Assembly: GCA_002405485.1 (NCBI GenBank) | Contig: DHLW01000066.1 | Location: 1-12,012, forward strand | DNA length: 12,012 bases | Reading direction: 5' to 3' | From: Phycisphaerales bacterium UBA4658 | Lineage (GTDB): Bacteria > Planctomycetota > Phycisphaerae > Phycisphaerales > UBA1924 | Part shown: positions 6,708 through 12,012 of the stretch, one piece after another | Layout: the number at the start of each line of letters is the position of its first letter | Position numbering within the stretch: the first letter of the stretch is position 1 | Translations under genes and position numbers: made by a program | The notes under the pieces: model-generated | What the model was told of the DNA's origin: nothing | Seen by the model: only the letters and a program-made list of their open reading frames with translations | Database searches by the model: none

Positions 6708-6713
6708 TATACT
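6708..6713 (+). promoter_or_regulatory. -10 box TATACT for the membrane-protein gene at 6783
   Basis: TATACT matches the -10 consensus at 5 of 6 positions. The -35 spot 17 bases upstream (TCCAGA) is poor, which would fit an activated or regulated promoter. Transcription would begin near 6720 and give a leader of about 60 bases, in keeping with the good Shine-Dalgarno sequence of the next gene. Confidence 0.5.
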
Positions 6714-6782
6714 GCCTCGCTTGAACAGCCGTTCCTTGCCGAGCGTTCGTGTTCATCCGGCAGACTCTTCAGGAGCCCATCC

Positions 6783-7223
6783 ATGCTCAGAGCCATCGGT
6801 TCGGTCGTCGTCGGCTATGTCGTTGCCGCGCTGCTCACCATGCTGCTCTTCACCGCCGCGTATCTCGTGATCGGGGTCGACCGCACCTTCGAGCCCGGCA
6901 CCTACACCGCCACGCCGCTGTGGAACGGACTCGCCATCGTCGTCAGCGCGGTCGTGGCGACGGTCGCCGGAGCGGTCTGCGGCCTCATCGCCCGGTCCCG
7001 CACTCCAGTCCGCGTGCTCGCCGCGCTGTTTGTCGTTCTCGGGGTGCTCTCCGCGGCCATGAACGCCAACAAACCAGACCCCGGCCCGCGAGCCGGTGAC
7101 GTGCCCGTGTTTGATGCGGCGACCAAAGCCAAGCAGCCAAGCTGGTTCGCCTTCTCCGTGCCGTTCATCGGCGCAGTCTTCGTCACACTCGGCGGGTCGC
7201 TCTCAACACGCAAGAAGCCCTGA
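6783..7223 (+). CDS. Four-span small membrane protein, unknown function
   Basis: A 146-residue protein with hydrophobic segments at about 4-30, 48-70, 76-92 and 121-140. Short loops are charged: VDRTFEPGTYTATP at 32-45 and a longer loop at 93-120. The C-terminus (STRKKP) is basic and probably cytoplasmic. No catalytic motif is seen and no family is recognised. The ATG at 6783 has AGGAG at 6771-6775 with a 7-base gap, so the start is firm. It has its own promoter, with a possible operator at 6692-6706. The rsmA gene follows 30 bases later on the same strand, but seems to have its own start signal. Confidence 0.8.
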   Translation: MLRAIGSVVVGYVVAALLTMLLFTAAYLVIGVDRTFEPGTYTATPLWNGLAIVVSAVVATVAGAVCGLIARSRTPVRVLAALFVVLGVLSAAMNANKPDPGPRAGDVPVFDAATKAKQPSWFAFSVPFIGAVFVTLGGSLSTRKKP

Positions 7224-7240
7224 TCCCCGCACCCCGCGGC

Positions 7241-7246
7241 TATCGT
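7241..7246 (+). promoter_or_regulatory. -10-like TATCGT, leaderless-type, rsmA
   Basis: TATCGT (TAnnnT form) is followed by 7 bases and then the GTG of rsmA at 7254. The 30-base gap from the previous gene holds no purine-rich ribosome binding site. Confidence 0.4.
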
Positions 7247-7253
7247 CGCACCC

Positions 7254-8126
7254 GTGCAGACCCTCGCCCAGATCAAGGCCCTCCTCGATGAACGCGGCCT
7301 CCGCCCCAAGCGATCCCTCGGGCAGAACTTCCTCATCGACCACAACCTCATCCGCAAGCTCGTTGATGCTTCCGGCGTCCGATCGGGCGATCTCGTCCTC
7401 GAAGTCGGCCCCGGCACCGGCACCATGAGCGAGGAGCTTCTCGCCCGCGGCTGCGAACTCATCGCCTGCGAGCTCGACGATCAGCTCGCCGACCTCAATC
7501 GCAACCGCCTGCCCACGCTCCCCGGCGGTGATCGCTTCACCCTCATCCACGCCGACTGCCTCTCCGGCAAGCACGACGTCAACCCGGACATCCTCCGGCT
7601 CATCAACGATCGCCCCTTCGCGCTCGTCGCCAATCTCCCCTACGGCGCGGCGACCCCGCTCATGAGCACCCTGCTCGTCAAGCATCCGAGCTGCCACACC
7701 CTCGCCGTCACCATCCAGCGCGAAGTCGCCGACCGCATCACCGCTCAGCCAAACTCCAAGGACTTCGGCCCCCTCGCCGTCATCGCCCAGGCCCTGTGCC
7801 AGGTCACGAAGATCGCGACCTGCCCCCCCGAGTGCTTCTGGCCAAGACCTGAGGTCACCAGCAGCATGATCCTGCTCAAGCGATCGCCCACGCCCCTGAC
7901 GACCGACGCGCAGCGCCTGAGCAACGCCTGCCGAGACATCTTCGCCCAGCGCCGCAAACAGCTCGGATCGCTGCTCAAAACCATCGACTGGCCCGCGATC
8001 GCCAAACAGCCCGGGTGCGAAGCGATCACGCCCACCATGCGTGCCGAGCAACTCACCATCCCACAGATCGTCGCCTTGGCCGCCGCGATACCGCTCGCCC
8101 CGCGCGGCTCGTCCGAGTCAGATTGA
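7254..8126 (+). CDS. rsmA: 16S rRNA (A1518/A1519-N6) dimethyltransferase RsmA
   Basis: RsmA (KsgA) puts four methyl groups on two neighbouring adenines near the 3' end of 16S rRNA, late in 30S assembly, using S-adenosylmethionine. The 290-residue protein carries GQNFL (23-27), the SAM-binding motif I EVGPGTG (50-56), the acidic E73 of CELD, HADC with D101, and the catalytic motif IV NLPY (127-130). The C-terminal domain, about 195-285, has the family's RRKQLG-type helix. The length is slightly above the usual 260-280, and the extra residues lie at the C-terminus. The start is GTG at 7254; it keeps the standard N-terminal helix and is preceded by a -10-like hexamer, not a Shine-Dalgarno sequence. 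Confidence 0.96.
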   Translation: MQTLAQIKALLDERGLRPKRSLGQNFLIDHNLIRKLVDASGVRSGDLVLEVGPGTGTMSEELLARGCELIACELDDQLADLNRNRLPTLPGGDRFTLIHADCLSGKHDVNPDILRLINDRPFALVANLPYGAATPLMSTLLVKHPSCHTLAVTIQREVADRITAQPNSKDFGPLAVIAQALCQVTKIATCPPECFWPRPEVTSSMILLKRSPTPLTTDAQRLSNACRDIFAQRRKQLGSLLKTIDWPAIAKQPGCEAITPTMRAEQLTIPQIVALAAAIPLAPRGSSESD

Positions 8127-8173
8127 ATCTGTACGTCGCCAGGCCGCCGACGCATTGTGGCACGACGCGCATC

Positions 8174-8281
8174 AGCCCGCAGAGCGGGCGAACAGAGCCA
8201 AAGACCGGGGCGCAAGCCCCGGCGCAATCGCCAGAGCCCAGAAACACACGCGTCGCATCCGAAGCCCGCGGAGCGGGCGAC
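8174..8281. repeat. Three palindromes, two of them copies, after rsmA
   Basis: This convergent space (8127-8333) holds three perfect hairpins: GCCCGC-aga-GCGGGC (8175-8189), CCGGGGC-gcaa-GCCCCGG (8205-8222, GNRA-type loop), and GCCCGC-gga-GCGGGC (8264-8278). The outer two are copies of one another: the 19 bases 8174-8192 and 8263-8281 differ at only one or two places. No T-runs follow. They may stop or protect converging transcripts from rsmA and the DinB gene, or be members of a REP-like family. A 6-bp inverted repeat (8119-8131) also spans the rsmA stop codon. I see no gene in the space. Confidence 0.6.
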
Positions 8282-8333
8282 ACAGGTGAAGTGCACCGCG
8301 TTCATCCCATCACCGCATCGCCGCGTCATCCCC

Positions 8334-8858
8334 CTACGCCTTCCACTCCCCCGCATACCGCGTTGTGAACCCGTCCTTCGCCCCATCGCGCTCAGCCAGC
8401 TCAAACAGCCGCTTGGCAATCTGCCGAATGTGCAGCGCATCATGCGCCTGCCAGCTGACCATGAGCTCGCCCGCCGTCACGGGACCAATCTTGGGGTGGA
8501 TGTACGCCGTCTTCCACTTCGGCTTCTGAAGCGCGGCAAGAAACCGCAGCGACTTCCGCCGCTCCGCCGCAAACCGCTTCAGCGACTCATCCAGATCCCG
8601 CGTGTTGTACTTCCGCTCCCGCGCCCACGCCTCCGGGTCATTCTTGGGCCAAGGCCTGCTCGGATCGTCCAGCGTGCTCATCAGCCGCAACCGGAAGTCA
8701 TCCCGATCCTCGTCGGCGAGGTGATTCACGATCTCCAGGATCGACCACGCACCGCTCGTCGGCTTCCAGCGAGCGTCGGCAGAGTCGATGTCCTTCAGGA
8801 TCGCTTTGATCGCCGCGGGAGTGTGGGCCATTCTCGCTATCATTCGCAGGAGATTCAT
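8334..8858 (-). CDS. DinB superfamily protein
   Basis: A four-helix-bundle protein of the DinB/YfiT-like superfamily. Such proteins bind a metal ion with three His residues; many are thiol-dependent transferases or of unknown function. The 174 residues fit the family length. The metal ligands are visible: H46 in WSILEIVNHLADED, and H139 and H143 in QAHDALHIRQIAK. The opening PxxWSxxEIxxHL pattern is typical. The substrate cannot be told. The ATG at 8858 is firm, with GAGGAG at 8865-8870 and a 6-base gap. The gene diverges from the one at 8894 with only 35 bases between the starts, so their expression may be linked. Confidence 0.88.
   Translation of the reverse strand: MNLLRMIARMAHTPAAIKAILKDIDSADARWKPTSGAWSILEIVNHLADEDRDDFRLRLMSTLDDPSRPWPKNDPEAWARERKYNTRDLDESLKRFAAERRKSLRFLAALQKPKWKTAYIHPKIGPVTAGELMVSWQAHDALHIRQIAKRLFELAERDGAKDGFTTRYAGEWKA
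8838..8843 (+). promoter_or_regulatory. Possible -10 box TATCAT for the gene at 8894
   Basis: TATCAT matches the -10 consensus at 5 of 6 positions and would start a leader of about 44 bases. It lies inside the beginning of the divergent DinB gene, since the 35-base gap is too short for a whole promoter plus leader. There is no good -35 box. Confidence 0.3.
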
Positions 8859-8893
8859 CGTGTTCTCCTCTTGTTCACTCTCAAGGTGTCATC

Positions 8894-9523
8894 ATGCCCG
8901 CTCTTGATCCGCAGTCTGTTGCAGAGTTCTGGTCTTGGTTCGTTGCCAACGAGCAGAATCTTCTGGAAAGCGATGATCCGGAGGGCGAAGCCTTGTCCGA
9001 GCTTACTGACCGGTTGCGGAATGTACACGAAGATCTCGTCTGGGAAATCGATCCGGCTGGCACAATGCCCCGGCAACTGACCATCAGCGCCGACGGTCTC
9101 CCTGACGCACTTGATGCCGTTGAAGCCATCTGCGATGCAGCGCCGGAACTGCCCGATTGGGAGTTCATCCGATTTCGACCGCGTGTCCCGGAGGAAGTGC
9201 TCGCGGGCATGCGGATCCGCATGAATGAGATCGAACTCGATGCGACGACGATCGAAGTCACGCTCTATCCCCTCGAAGAAGGCGTCATCGCCATCGAGGC
9301 GTTCCTGCCCGGCTGCCCCGCAGACGAGGATCCGGACTTCACCAATGTGTTCTTCATTCTTCTCGATGCCGCGATCGGCGAGTTCGACGTCATGACCAAA
9401 GCCGGGCCCGTCATCGTGCGAACGTTCGACGGTCAGCCCAACGAAGGTTTCGATCGCATCCCGTTCGTCGCCATCCGAGAGGCCTTCGACGAGCTCTTCG
9501 ACCGCATGCACGCTGAGGACTGA
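8894..9523 (+). CDS. Acidic soluble protein of unknown function, atypical codon use
   Basis: A 209-residue acidic, soluble protein without Cys clusters or membrane spans. It opens with an aromatic helix (EFWSWFVANE, 11-20) and continues with a strand-rich middle containing LTISADGLPDA and APELPDWEFIRFRPR. I recall proteins with this FWxWF...ISADG...APxLxxW pattern in several bacterial phyla, but cannot name a domain or function. The ATG has AAGGTG at 8883-8888, 5 bases away. Codon use differs from its neighbours: in the first 50 codons I count about 60% G or C at third positions, against about 82% in the first 50 of rsmA, which suggests later acquisition. It converges on the next gene with 10 bases between the stop codons. 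Confidence 0.8.
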   Translation: MPALDPQSVAEFWSWFVANEQNLLESDDPEGEALSELTDRLRNVHEDLVWEIDPAGTMPRQLTISADGLPDALDAVEAICDAAPELPDWEFIRFRPRVPEEVLAGMRIRMNEIELDATTIEVTLYPLEEGVIAIEAFLPGCPADEDPDFTNVFFILLDAAIGEFDVMTKAGPVIVRTFDGQPNEGFDRIPFVAIREAFDELFDRMHAED

Positions 9524-9533
9524 CCTCCGCGAC

Positions 9534-10253
9534 TCAACTGCTCCCCCGCCGCATCCCCTCCAGACCTTCCGGAAACGGATAGCTCGGGAACACCCCGACG
9601 TTCCCGAATCGCCAGTGACCGGGCGCCGGATACACGTCCCCGCGGAATCCCGCCTGGTACATCGTCCGCAGCACCGTCTCAAAGCTCGGCTCCTGCCCAT
9701 CCGGACCCAGCAGCTTGTTCGCCCGCGCGTTCAGGAAGCTCACGCTCGCCACCGGCAACCGCTCCTTGCGCCCGCGCAGCATCTTCACCACCGTCGCAAA
9801 CCCGCGGCTGAGATCCTCGATCGTGAAATGATCCCGCCCGTGCGGCCTCAGCAGCGCGAGGATCAGGATCGAATCCAGGTCATACTTCAGCACATACGGC
9901 TCGCGATCACGTGCCGCGTGGATGCTCACCGAGTCCTGGAACATCTTCGCAAAGCTCGTCACCCCGCGCGCCGTCCACTGGCTCGCCGGGATCAGGTCCA
10001 CGAGCTGCGCCACGATCCCGTGCGAGTTGTCCGAGTCGTTCACCCCGCAGATCACCGCCCGATACCGCCCGTCGAGCATGTCCCGGAGCATGTCCTGCCC
10101 CCACATGATCCGCACCCGCTCCACCGCCCCAGGGCCGATCCCCGCCCCGATCGGCCCCGCCGGCAGCAGCGACACCCGATCCGGAAACGTCTCCACGCCC
10201 ATGAGCAGTTCCGCCTCATCGTCATACAACCGCCCGGTCGGTTTGCTCGTCAT
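9534..10253 (-). CDS. Conserved-type hypothetical protein, unknown function
   Basis: A soluble 239-residue protein that I do not recognise. Its sequence looks like that of a compact enzyme or binding protein: RYRAVICGVNDSDNSHG (63-79), LIPASQW (87-93), YDLDSILILALLRPHGRDHF (124-143) and a C-terminal Pro/aromatic tail. The NDSDNSHG turn after a hydrophobic strand, with D73, D75 and H78, could hold a metal or phosphate; this is speculation. The frame is open far upstream, but that part is shadow sequence opposite the membrane glycosyltransferase gene. The ATG at 10253 is preceded by GAGGAG (10261-10266) with a 7-base gap. The ATG overlaps the TGA of the upstream gene as ATGA, so the two are translated together. 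Confidence 0.8.
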   Translation of the reverse strand: MTSKPTGRLYDDEAELLMGVETFPDRVSLLPAGPIGAGIGPGAVERVRIMWGQDMLRDMLDGRYRAVICGVNDSDNSHGIVAQLVDLIPASQWTARGVTSFAKMFQDSVSIHAARDREPYVLKYDLDSILILALLRPHGRDHFTIEDLSRGFATVVKMLRGRKERLPVASVSFLNARANKLLGPDGQEPSFETVLRTMYQAGFRGDVYPAPGHWRFGNVGVFPSYPFPEGLEGMRRGSS

Positions 10254-11692
10254 GTGTGCGCTCCTCGATGCTCGTTCGATCGTACCAACTCCTGCGCCGA
10301 CGGGCGATCGACCCCTGCCGTCGCGTCGGACGGTCCTCGCCGATCCCACGCCGCCACCGGGCCGACCGGCCACAGCGTCCGTCCTCGGCCGATCTCCAGC
10401 GCCATCCACGCCAGCCACACCAACACCCCAAGCGGCCGCACCCACGTGTTGGGCTCCCCGAGCGTCACGATCCGGGCAAACTGCAGCAGCACGCACAGCC
10501 CCATCAGCCCGATCGCCGGGATCCAGCGCCGCTCCCACAACTCCCGCGTCGCCACGATCGCGAGCATCGGCCCGACGATGGCATAGCTGAGCCCCTCGGT
10601 CCGCGGGTTGAACAGCGTGATCAAGATCACTCCAAGGGCCACAAGCCCCATCCCCGCCGCCACGCCCCCGCACGCCCGGCGTGCCCGAAACGCCAGCCCA
10701 AGCACGAGCACGCCGCCCACCATCCGCACTGCGCTGAGCTGGTGCTCCGCGTTCGTCAGGTTGAGCCCCACCAGCAGCCCGCGCACATCCTGGTACACCT
10801 CCACGGGCGCACCCGCCGAGATCATCTTGTCCACAAACTCCCGCGCCTGTCCCGCCGCGTACTCCGGCGATGGATGCACGAACAGCCCCAAGGCTCCGAG
10901 CGCGCCCGTCACCAGCAGACGCCACCACATCGGACGCACATACGCGGCACCGACCAGCCCGACGACCGCCAGCGCCGTCGGCTTGCACAGCACCATCACC
11001 GCCATCCACGCGCACGCCCACCACCACCGGCGATCCACCACCGCCACCGCCGTCAGCCCCGCCGCACCCCCCAGAAGCACGTTGGTCTGGCCATTGGCCG
11101 CGCTCCCCAGTGCGGCGGGTATCGCCAGCAGCGACGCCACCAGAAACGCCAGATCCGCGTCCCGCTCAAACATCCGCCGCGTGAGCCGCCACACGCCCCA
11201 CGCGTACACCCACAACCCAAGCACCCGCCATCCGACTTCCGCCAAACCCGACGGAAGGAGTGTCAGCGGCGAATACACGATCGCCGACTGCGGCAGATAC
11301 AGGTAGCCGTGTGCGCCTTCCTTGTAGATTTCTTCCGACGCCCACCACCGCTCGCTCGCCAGGCGATACACGCCGGTCACGCTCCGCGTCCCGAATCGAT
11401 GATGCTGCGCGATCTCGTCGCGACGAATCGTCCGCATCTGTGCGTCTTCGGAGGAGTCCGGCGAAATCGTCAGAGACGTGCTGCTCTCAGAGAGCACACG
11501 ACCAGACAGTCGCTCCCCTGTTGTGAGGACCAGCGCGTCTGGTCTGAGCAGCACGTTCACGCTCAGAGCAATCGCCAGCGCCGCCCACACCACCCACGCT
11601 CCCCACACAGGCCATCGCTCGCGTGCCATCCACCGACCGCCGGCCCGCAGAGCCGTGCGTGGGTCGACATATGCGTGGGGAAGCGGGCTCAC
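10250..11692 (-). CDS. GT87-like (DUF2029) polyprenol-sugar glycosyltransferase, integral membrane
   Basis: A 480-residue GT-C-type membrane protein resembling GT87/DUF2029, enzymes that move mannose or other sugars from polyprenyl-phosphate donors outside the membrane. The first span is at about 28-48, followed by an outer loop and roughly nine more spans up to about 435. The segment YLYLPQSAIVYSPLTLLP (130-147) fits the family's YxYPPL-type motif at the end of loop 1, and NGQTN (about 200) is also typical. Two oddities: the Asp normally found near the start of this loop is absent where expected (SVTGVYRLA, 104-112), and residues 54-95 form an extra strand-rich insert. The start is GTG at 11692, with TACACT 7 bases upstream and no Shine-Dalgarno sequence; M22 (11629) is an alternative. 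The stop overlaps the next gene's ATG. Confidence 0.8.
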   Translation of the reverse strand: MSPLPHAYVDPRTALRAGGRWMARERWPVWGAWVVWAALAIALSVNVLLRPDALVLTTGERLSGRVLSESSTSLTISPDSSEDAQMRTIRRDEIAQHHRFGTRSVTGVYRLASERWWASEEIYKEGAHGYLYLPQSAIVYSPLTLLPSGLAEVGWRVLGLWVYAWGVWRLTRRMFERDADLAFLVASLLAIPAALGSAANGQTNVLLGGAAGLTAVAVVDRRWWWACAWMAVMVLCKPTALAVVGLVGAAYVRPMWWRLLVTGALGALGLFVHPSPEYAAGQAREFVDKMISAGAPVEVYQDVRGLLVGLNLTNAEHQLSAVRMVGGVLVLGLAFRARRACGGVAAGMGLVALGVILITLFNPRTEGLSYAIVGPMLAIVATRELWERRWIPAIGLMGLCVLLQFARIVTLGEPNTWVRPLGVLVWLAWMALEIGRGRTLWPVGPVAAWDRRGPSDATAGVDRPSAQELVRSNEHRGAHT

Positions 11693-11699
11693 CGCTCAG

Positions 11700-11705
11700 A
11701 GTGTA
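11700..11705 (-). promoter_or_regulatory. -10-like TACACT, leaderless-type, GT87 gene
   Basis: The minus strand reads TACACT followed by 7 bases and the GTG at 11692. It fits the TAnnnT form, and no ribosome binding site is present. It would drive the two-gene operon at 9534-11692. Confidence 0.35.
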
Positions 11706-11770
11706 GTTGCTGGTCATCGATGCACGCCGTCGTGGCGGCGCACGTCCCCCTTCCAATTGCGCCGCGTTTG

Positions 11771-11779
11771 TGGCATACT
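11771..11779 (+). promoter_or_regulatory. Extended -10 promoter for the gene at 11976
   Basis: TGGCATACT fits an extended -10 element (TGn plus CATACT, 4 of 6). The -35 position 17 bases upstream is weak (TTCCAA). It would give a leader of about 190 bases, long for this window. Confidence 0.35.
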
Positions 11780-11905
11780 CCAAAGAGAGCCCGGACGATC
11801 GCATCCAAGGTCAGACCACGTTTCCTGCGGCACATCGTTTCAACAGCGTGCCCCCGCGCCCGCCCCGCCGCTTCAGGATCTTGGCCGCCGCGTGCGTCGT
11901 TCGGT

Positions 11906-11935
11906 GCTGGTGGGCGCCGCCAGCAGGCCGGCGGC
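11906..11935 (+). promoter_or_regulatory. Two mutually exclusive hairpins in the leader of the gene at 11976
   Basis: Stem A pairs 11906-11913 (GCTGGTGG) with 11917-11924 (one G-U pair, 3-base loop). Stem B pairs GCCGCC (11916-11921) with GGCGGC (11930-11935). They share bases 11917-11921, so only one can form. They lie 30-60 bases before the ribosome binding site at 11965-11968. This could be a switch, or just chance in GC-rich DNA. The rest of 11706-11975 shows no gene. Confidence 0.25.
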
Positions 11936-11975
11936 GTCCCTGACGGCCGCGGATGTTCCCTTCTGGAGTCACGCC

Positions 11976-12012
11976 ATGCCGAACGTCGCCGATCTGCTCA
12001 ACGCCAAGGGTT
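11976..12012 (+). CDS. Start of a probable CBS-domain protein (cut by window end)
   Basis: Only 12 codons are inside the window: MPNVADLLNAKG. A GGAG at 11965-11968 sits 7 bases before the ATG, so the start is well supported. The opening resembles single CBS-domain-pair proteins, which often begin MxTVxDLLxxKG, with the V-x-DLL and K-G positions matching. CBS pairs bind adenine nucleotides and act as energy sensors. Function from 12 residues is a guess; the existence of a gene is more certain. Confidence 0.5.
   Translation, partial: MPNVADLLNAKG

Noticed and set aside
8174..8281. Possible CRISPR array or riboswitch after rsmA
   Set aside because: There are only two copies of a short palindrome with a different hairpin between them, no regular spacer length and no cas genes, and the site is downstream of both flanking genes.
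10254..11027. Upstream extension of the gene ending at 9534
   Set aside because: It would overlap the GT87-like gene by more than 700 bases, and the extra residues are low-complexity Gly/Ala/Arg. The ATG at 10253 has an excellent ribosome binding site.

Overview
The window comes from a high-GC bacterial chromosome. The protein types, the many NTG starts and the style of the intergenic DNA suggest a planctomycete of the Phycisphaerae type. This is an inference from protein character; there is no rRNA or marker that settles it. The gene content is mostly housekeeping and conserved-hypothetical. I see no phage, transposase, CRISPR array or recognisable defence or biosynthetic system.

Layout. 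Positions 1-880 form a decayed region: an N-terminal remnant of an HD-domain phosphohydrolase (134 to about 412), then several hundred bases with strong inverted repeats, a diverged 25-base repeat and no convincing gene. A tRNA-Glu (UUC) follows on the minus strand (880-954), with a textbook intrinsic terminator. A small Cys-rich, single-span membrane protein (1097-1633, +) converges on a three-gene minus-strand cluster at 1664-5045: an M50-type site-2 protease, a zinc-ribbon membrane protein and an M3 oligoendopeptidase. Next comes a plus-strand series: a Cys-rich hypothetical (5225), a Cof-type HAD hydrolase (5745), a four-span membrane protein (6783) and the 16S rRNA dimethyltransferase RsmA (7254-8126). 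A convergent intergenic region with three perfect GC hairpins separates rsmA from a DinB-family protein (8334-8858, -). That gene is divergent, across 35 bases, from an acidic hypothetical of unusual codon use (8894-9523, +). A two-gene minus-strand operon (10250-11692 GT87-like membrane glycosyltransferase, 9534-10253 unknown) overlaps at ATGA. The window ends in the first 12 codons of a protein whose start resembles CBS-domain proteins (11976 onward).

The most interesting pattern is in translation starts. Genes with a clear Shine-Dalgarno sequence (3394, 6783, 8858, 8894, 10253, 11976) differ from a second class with none (1097, 4305, 5225, 5745, 7254, 11692). In the second class a -10-like hexamer (TAnnnT or GATACC) ends 6-7 bases before the start codon. 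That is the arrangement expected of leaderless mRNAs. Other points worth a look are an Sm-like strand pattern inserted in the first outer loop of the GT87 protein, a 15-base inverted repeat against a good -10 before the membrane-protein gene at 6783, and the repeated palindromes after rsmA.
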